A stretch of DNA of 9,195 bases from an uncultured Sphingobium sp. GTDB lineage: Bacteria; Pseudomonadota; Alphaproteobacteria; Sphingomonadales; Sphingomonadaceae. Both the position numbers and the translations under genes were made by a program. Below the pieces are notes generated by a model. The model had not been told where the DNA came from. It made no database searches and saw only the letters and a list, made by a program, of their open reading frames with translations. Shown here piece by piece: positions 6,057-9,195 of this stretch. The stretch covers positions 1 to 9,195 of the forward strand of contig CAJYHD010000636.1 of NCBI GenBank assembly GCA_913773715.1, read 5' to 3'. Numbering within the stretch: position 1 is the first letter of the stretch; the number at the start of each line of letters is the position of its first letter.

Positions 6057-9000
6057 ATGCTGAGCCGCTACTTCATCGAGCGCCCCATCTTCGCATGGGT
6101 GATCGCGATCGGCATCATGCTGGCGGGCCTGGGCGCGATGCTGTCGCTGCCTATCGCGCAATATCCTGACATCGCACCGCCCGGTGTTGGTATCAACGCG
6201 ACATATCCCGGTGCGTCGGCAGAAACCGTCGAGACCGCCGTCACGCAGATCATCGAACAGCAGCTGACCGGCATTGATGGCCTGATGTATTTTTCCTCCT
6301 CGTCCAGCGCGGCGGGGCAGTCTCAGATCAGCGTCACCTTCCAGAAAGGCACCAATCCCGATACGGCGCAGGTGCAGGTGCAGAACCGGGTGCAGCAAGC
6401 GCTGTCCCGCCTGCCCAACCCGGTGCAGCAGCAGGGGCTGACCGTTACCAAGCAGCAGACCGACTTCCTGATGCTGGTCGGCCTGTATGACGAAACGGAC
6501 ACGGCAACGCAGGCGGACATCGCCGACTATCTGGTCAATAATTTCCAGGACCCGATCGCCCGCATCAACGGCATCGGCGCGACGCGCATCTTTGGATCGC
6601 AATATGCGATGCGCGTCTGGCTCGACCCGTACAAGCTCGCTGCCGTCGGACTGATGCCGTCGGACGTCGAGACCGCGATCCGGGCGCAGAACGTCGAAAT
6701 TTCCGCAGGGCAGATCGGTGCCGATCCCGCGCCAAAGGGGCAGCAGATCAATGCAACGGTCACATCGCGCGCGCGGCTCCAGACACCCGATCAGTTCCGC
6801 AAGATCGTGGTCAAGACACAGAGCGACGGGTCGATCGTCCACTTGTCCGATGTGGCGCGCGTGGAGCTGGGTAACGAAAGCTACACCACCTCCGCCACGC
6901 TGAACGGCCATCCGGCGTCCGGCATCGCGCTTCAGCTCGCGCCCGCTGCCGACGCGCTCAAAACCGCCGAGCTGGTCAAGGCGAAGGTACAGGAACTCTC
7001 GTCCAACCTGCCCCATGGCTACAAGATCGTCTATCCGCGCGATACTACGCCGTTTATCAAATTGTCCGTCGATGAAGTCATCCATACGCTGATCGAAGCG
7101 GTGGCACTGGTCGTCATCGTGATGTTCGTCTTCCTGCAAAACTGGCGCGCGACGCTGGTTCCTGCGATCGCGGTGCCGGTGGTCCTGATGGGGACGTTCG
7201 GCATCCTCGCCCTGTTCGGCTACTCCATCAACACGCTGACCCTGTTCGGCATGGTGCTGTCGATCGGCCTGCTGGTCGATGACGCGATCGTCGTCGTCGA
7301 AAATGTCGAGCGCATCATGGAGGAGGAGCATCTGTCGCCCAAGGAGGCGACGATCCAGTCGATGCAGGAAATCGGCAGCGCGCTGGTCGGCATCGCGCTC
7401 GTGTTGTCCGCCGTGCTGTTGCCCATGGCCTTCTTCGGCGGATCGACCGGCGTCATCTATCGCCAATTCTCGATCACTATCGTGTCTTCGATGCTGCTGT
7501 CGGTGCTTGTCGCGCTGATTTTGTCGCCTGCGCTCTGCGCCACATTGCTGAAGCCGGTGAACCATGAGAAGAAGGATCGCGGCTGGGCGGGCAAGTTCAA
7601 CCGCTGGTTCGAGCGCGTTACCAACGGCTATATGCGCCGGACCAAGGGTGTCATGCGGCGGCGCAAGCTGTTCTGGGGTCTCTACATCCTGGTGATCGGC
7701 CTATTGGTGCTGATCTTCACCCGCCTGCCCACCAGCTTCCTGCCGGTCGAGGATCAGGGGCAGGTCATGGTGCAGATGACGCTACCTTCGGGTGCGAAGT
7801 CGAGCCGGACCAAGGCCGTGGTCGATCAGGTGCAGAATTATTTCCTGAGCGACGAAAAGGACAATGTCGCCTTCACCTTCATCCTCACCGGCTTCAGTTT
7901 CCAGGGTCAGGGCGAGAATGTGGGCCAAGGATTCATCAACCTCGCGCCGTGGGAGGATCGCAAGGGGTCCGTCAATACGGCGGGATCGATTGCCCAGCGC
8001 GCGACGCAGAAGCTTGCCGCCATCCGCGATGCGAAGATCCTGTCGATGACACCGCCCGCCATTCGCGGCCTAGGCCAGTCCAATGGCTTCACCTTCGAAC
8101 TGCTGAACAGCGGCGGCCTTAGCCGCGACAAGTTCCTGGCTCTGCGCAACCAGTTGCTTGCCGCTGCCAACAGCGATCCGGTTCTGGCGCAGGTGCGCGC
8201 CGCGACCCTGGAAGATACGCCGCAGCTGAAGGTCGATATCGACAATGAAAAGCTCGCGGTCCTTGGGCTGACGCAAGCAAATGTGGACGACGTGCTCAGT
8301 TCCGCCTGGGGCAGCACCTATGTCAACGATTTCGTGGATCGGGGCCGCGTGAAGCGCGTGTTCATCCAGGCGGATGCGCCGTTCCGAGCGCTGCCGACCG
8401 ACATCGACAACTGGATGGTGCGGTCTGCGACCACCGGGCAGATGGTTCCTTTCTCCGCCTTCGCGACGACGCACTGGGCCATGGGACCAAGCACGCTTGC
8501 GCGCTTCAACGGCCTTCCCGCTTTCGAAATCCAGGGGCAAGCCGCGCCCGGCTCCAGCTCCGGCGATGCCATGGACCGCATTGTCGCCTTGCAGAAGAAG
8601 CTTCCCCCCGGCACCAGCTTCGCCTGGAGCGGCCTGTCCTATCAGGAGCAATTGTCTGGCGGGCAGGCGCCTTTGCTGTACGGTCTATCCGTACTGGTCG
8701 TCTTCCTCTGCCTCGCGGCTCTCTACGAAAGCTGGTCGATCCCACTCGCGGTGCTACTGGTCATTCCGCTCGGCCTGGTCGGTGCGGTGATCGCGGTGTG
8801 GGCGCGGGGACTGGAGAACAACATCTTCTTCCAGGTCGGCCTGCTCACCACCATGGGCCTTGCTGCCAAGAACGCGATCCTGATCGTCGAGTTTGCCGAA
8901 ATGGCACACCGGAACGGCAGCAATGCGATCGACGCGGCGCTGGAGGCGGCCAAGCTGCGCTTCCGCCCGATCCTGATGACGTCGTTCGCTTTCATCGCGG

Positions 9001-9195
9001 GTGTCATCCCGCTTGCCATCGCGACCGGCGCAGGCGCGCAGAGCCGCGTGGCGATCGGCACGGCGGTGATCGGCGGCATGACGACTGCGACGGTCCTTGC
9101 GATCTTCTATGTTCCGTTGTTCTTCGTCACGATCGCGCGCCTGTTCAGCAAAGGCGAAGACAAGCCTGACGCGCCGCCCCACGCATCGCAGCAGG
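6057..9195 (+). CDS. RND multidrug efflux transporter, AcrB/MexB-like (HAE1 family), 3' end cut
   Basis: This is the inner-membrane, proton-driven pump of a tripartite efflux system; 1046 codons are visible and the frame is open at the edge. AcrB has 1049 residues, so only the tail is missing. The start MLSRYFIERPIFAWVIAI is family-typical. Proton-relay residues are all present: D408 and D409 (AcrB D407/D408), K938 (K940), R968 (R971) and T975 (T978). The drug-pocket phenylalanines are also kept: F137, F179, F608, F613, F615 and F626, matching AcrB F136, F178, F610, F615, F617 and F628. The two large periplasmic loops follow membrane segments 1 and 7, as usual. This conservation suggests a functional pump with broad hydrophobic substrates, but actual substrates are unknown. 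Translation is likely coupled to the adaptor, 8 bp upstream. A channel gene may follow beyond the window. Confidence 0.96.
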   Translation, partial: MLSRYFIERPIFAWVIAIGIMLAGLGAMLSLPIAQYPDIAPPGVGINATYPGASAETVETAVTQIIEQQLTGIDGLMYFSSSSSAAGQSQISVTFQKGTNPDTAQVQVQNRVQQALSRLPNPVQQQGLTVTKQQTDFLMLVGLYDETDTATQADIADYLVNNFQDPIARINGIGATRIFGSQYAMRVWLDPYKLAAVGLMPSDVETAIRAQNVEISAGQIGADPAPKGQQINATVTSRARLQTPDQFRKIVVKTQSDGSIVHLSDVARVELGNESYTTSATLNGHPASGIALQLAPAADALKTAELVKAKVQELSSNLPHGYKIVYPRDTTPFIKLSVDEVIHTLIEAVALVVIVMFVFLQNWRATLVPAIAVPVVLMGTFGILALFGYSINTLTLFGMVLSIGLLVDDAIVVVENVERIMEEEHLSPKEATIQSMQEIGSALVGIALVLSAVLLPMAFFGGSTGVIYRQFSITIVSSMLLSVLVALILSPALCATLLKPVNHEKKDRGWAGKFNRWFERVTNGYMRRTKGVMRRRKLFWGLYILVIGLLVLIFTRLPTSFLPVEDQGQVMVQMTLPSGAKSSRTKAVVDQVQNYFLSDEKDNVAFTFILTGFSFQGQGENVGQGFINLAPWEDRKGSVNTAGSIAQRATQKLAAIRDAKILSMTPPAIRGLGQSNGFTFELLNSGGLSRDKFLALRNQLLAAANSDPVLAQVRAATLEDTPQLKVDIDNEKLAVLGLTQANVDDVLSSAWGSTYVNDFVDRGRVKRVFIQADAPFRALPTDIDNWMVRSATTGQMVPFSAFATTHWAMGPSTLARFNGLPAFEIQGQAAPGSSSGDAMDRIVALQKKLPPGTSFAWSGLSYQEQLSGGQAPLLYGLSVLVVFLCLAALYESWSIPLAVLLVIPLGLVGAVIAVWARGLENNIFFQVGLLTTMGLAAKNAILIVEFAEMAHRNGSNAIDAALEAAKLRFRPILMTSFAFIAGVIPLAIATGAGAQSRVAIGTAVIGGMTTATVLAIFYVPLFFVTIARLFSKGEDKPDAPPHASQQ

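Noticed and set aside
5658..7565. A 635-codon open frame on the minus strand, opposite the adaptor and pump genes
   Set aside because: Its product is rich in Arg, Asp, His and Gln with no domain pattern, typical of the antisense frame of GC-rich coding DNA. The plus-strand genes beneath it are unmistakable AcrA and AcrB relatives.

Overview
The window looks like chromosomal DNA of a GC-rich alphaproteobacterium. A sphingomonad is my best guess from codon style and gene set, but nothing in the window proves it. There are six well-supported protein genes, one small uncharacterised gene and one information-rich divergent control region. I see no rRNA, tRNA, CRISPR array, insertion sequence or attachment site.

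Left part (1-1836, minus strand): a bacterial non-homologous end-joining (NHEJ) pair. ku (928-1836) is followed after 97 bp by ligD, which runs off the left edge with its 3'-phosphoesterase domain and the start of its ligase domain visible. A GGAAC-N17-CGCTG sequence just upstream of ku resembles promoters read by the alphaproteobacterial general-stress sigma factor EcfG.

Middle (1837-2509): a lower-GC stretch holding one small minus-strand gene (2113-2382) for an unrecognised 89-residue protein with a hydrophobic C-terminus, and otherwise no gene.

Right part (2510-9195): a two-component system and a drug-efflux pump transcribed away from each other. On the minus strand an OmpR-family response regulator (3886-4611) overlaps by 4 bp the start of a membrane histidine kinase (2510-3889). 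On the plus strand lies a lipoprotein membrane-fusion adaptor (4915-6048), then after 8 bp an AcrB/MexB-like RND (HAE1) transporter (6057 to the right edge, about 1046 residues visible, so nearly complete). No outer-membrane channel gene is in the window. The adaptor keeps the R-x3-L-x6-S motif used to dock with TolC-type channels, so a partner should exist just downstream or elsewhere.

The 303-bp gap between regulator and pump (4612-4914) is the most interesting part. It carries three GATAC boxes exactly 10 bp apart, a 13-bp perfect palindrome, a plausible sigma-70 promoter for the pump placed just downstream of the boxes, and a leader of roughly 175 nt. That leader has a bulged 13-bp hairpin, three C-tracts that are G-tracts on the other strand, and an 8-nt copy of the anti-Shine-Dalgarno sequence. 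The simplest model is that the kinase senses an envelope signal, the regulator binds the boxes and switches on the pump, and the leader adds post-transcriptional control. The layout resembles AdeRS/AdeABC of Acinetobacter, but I see no evidence for a wholly new system.
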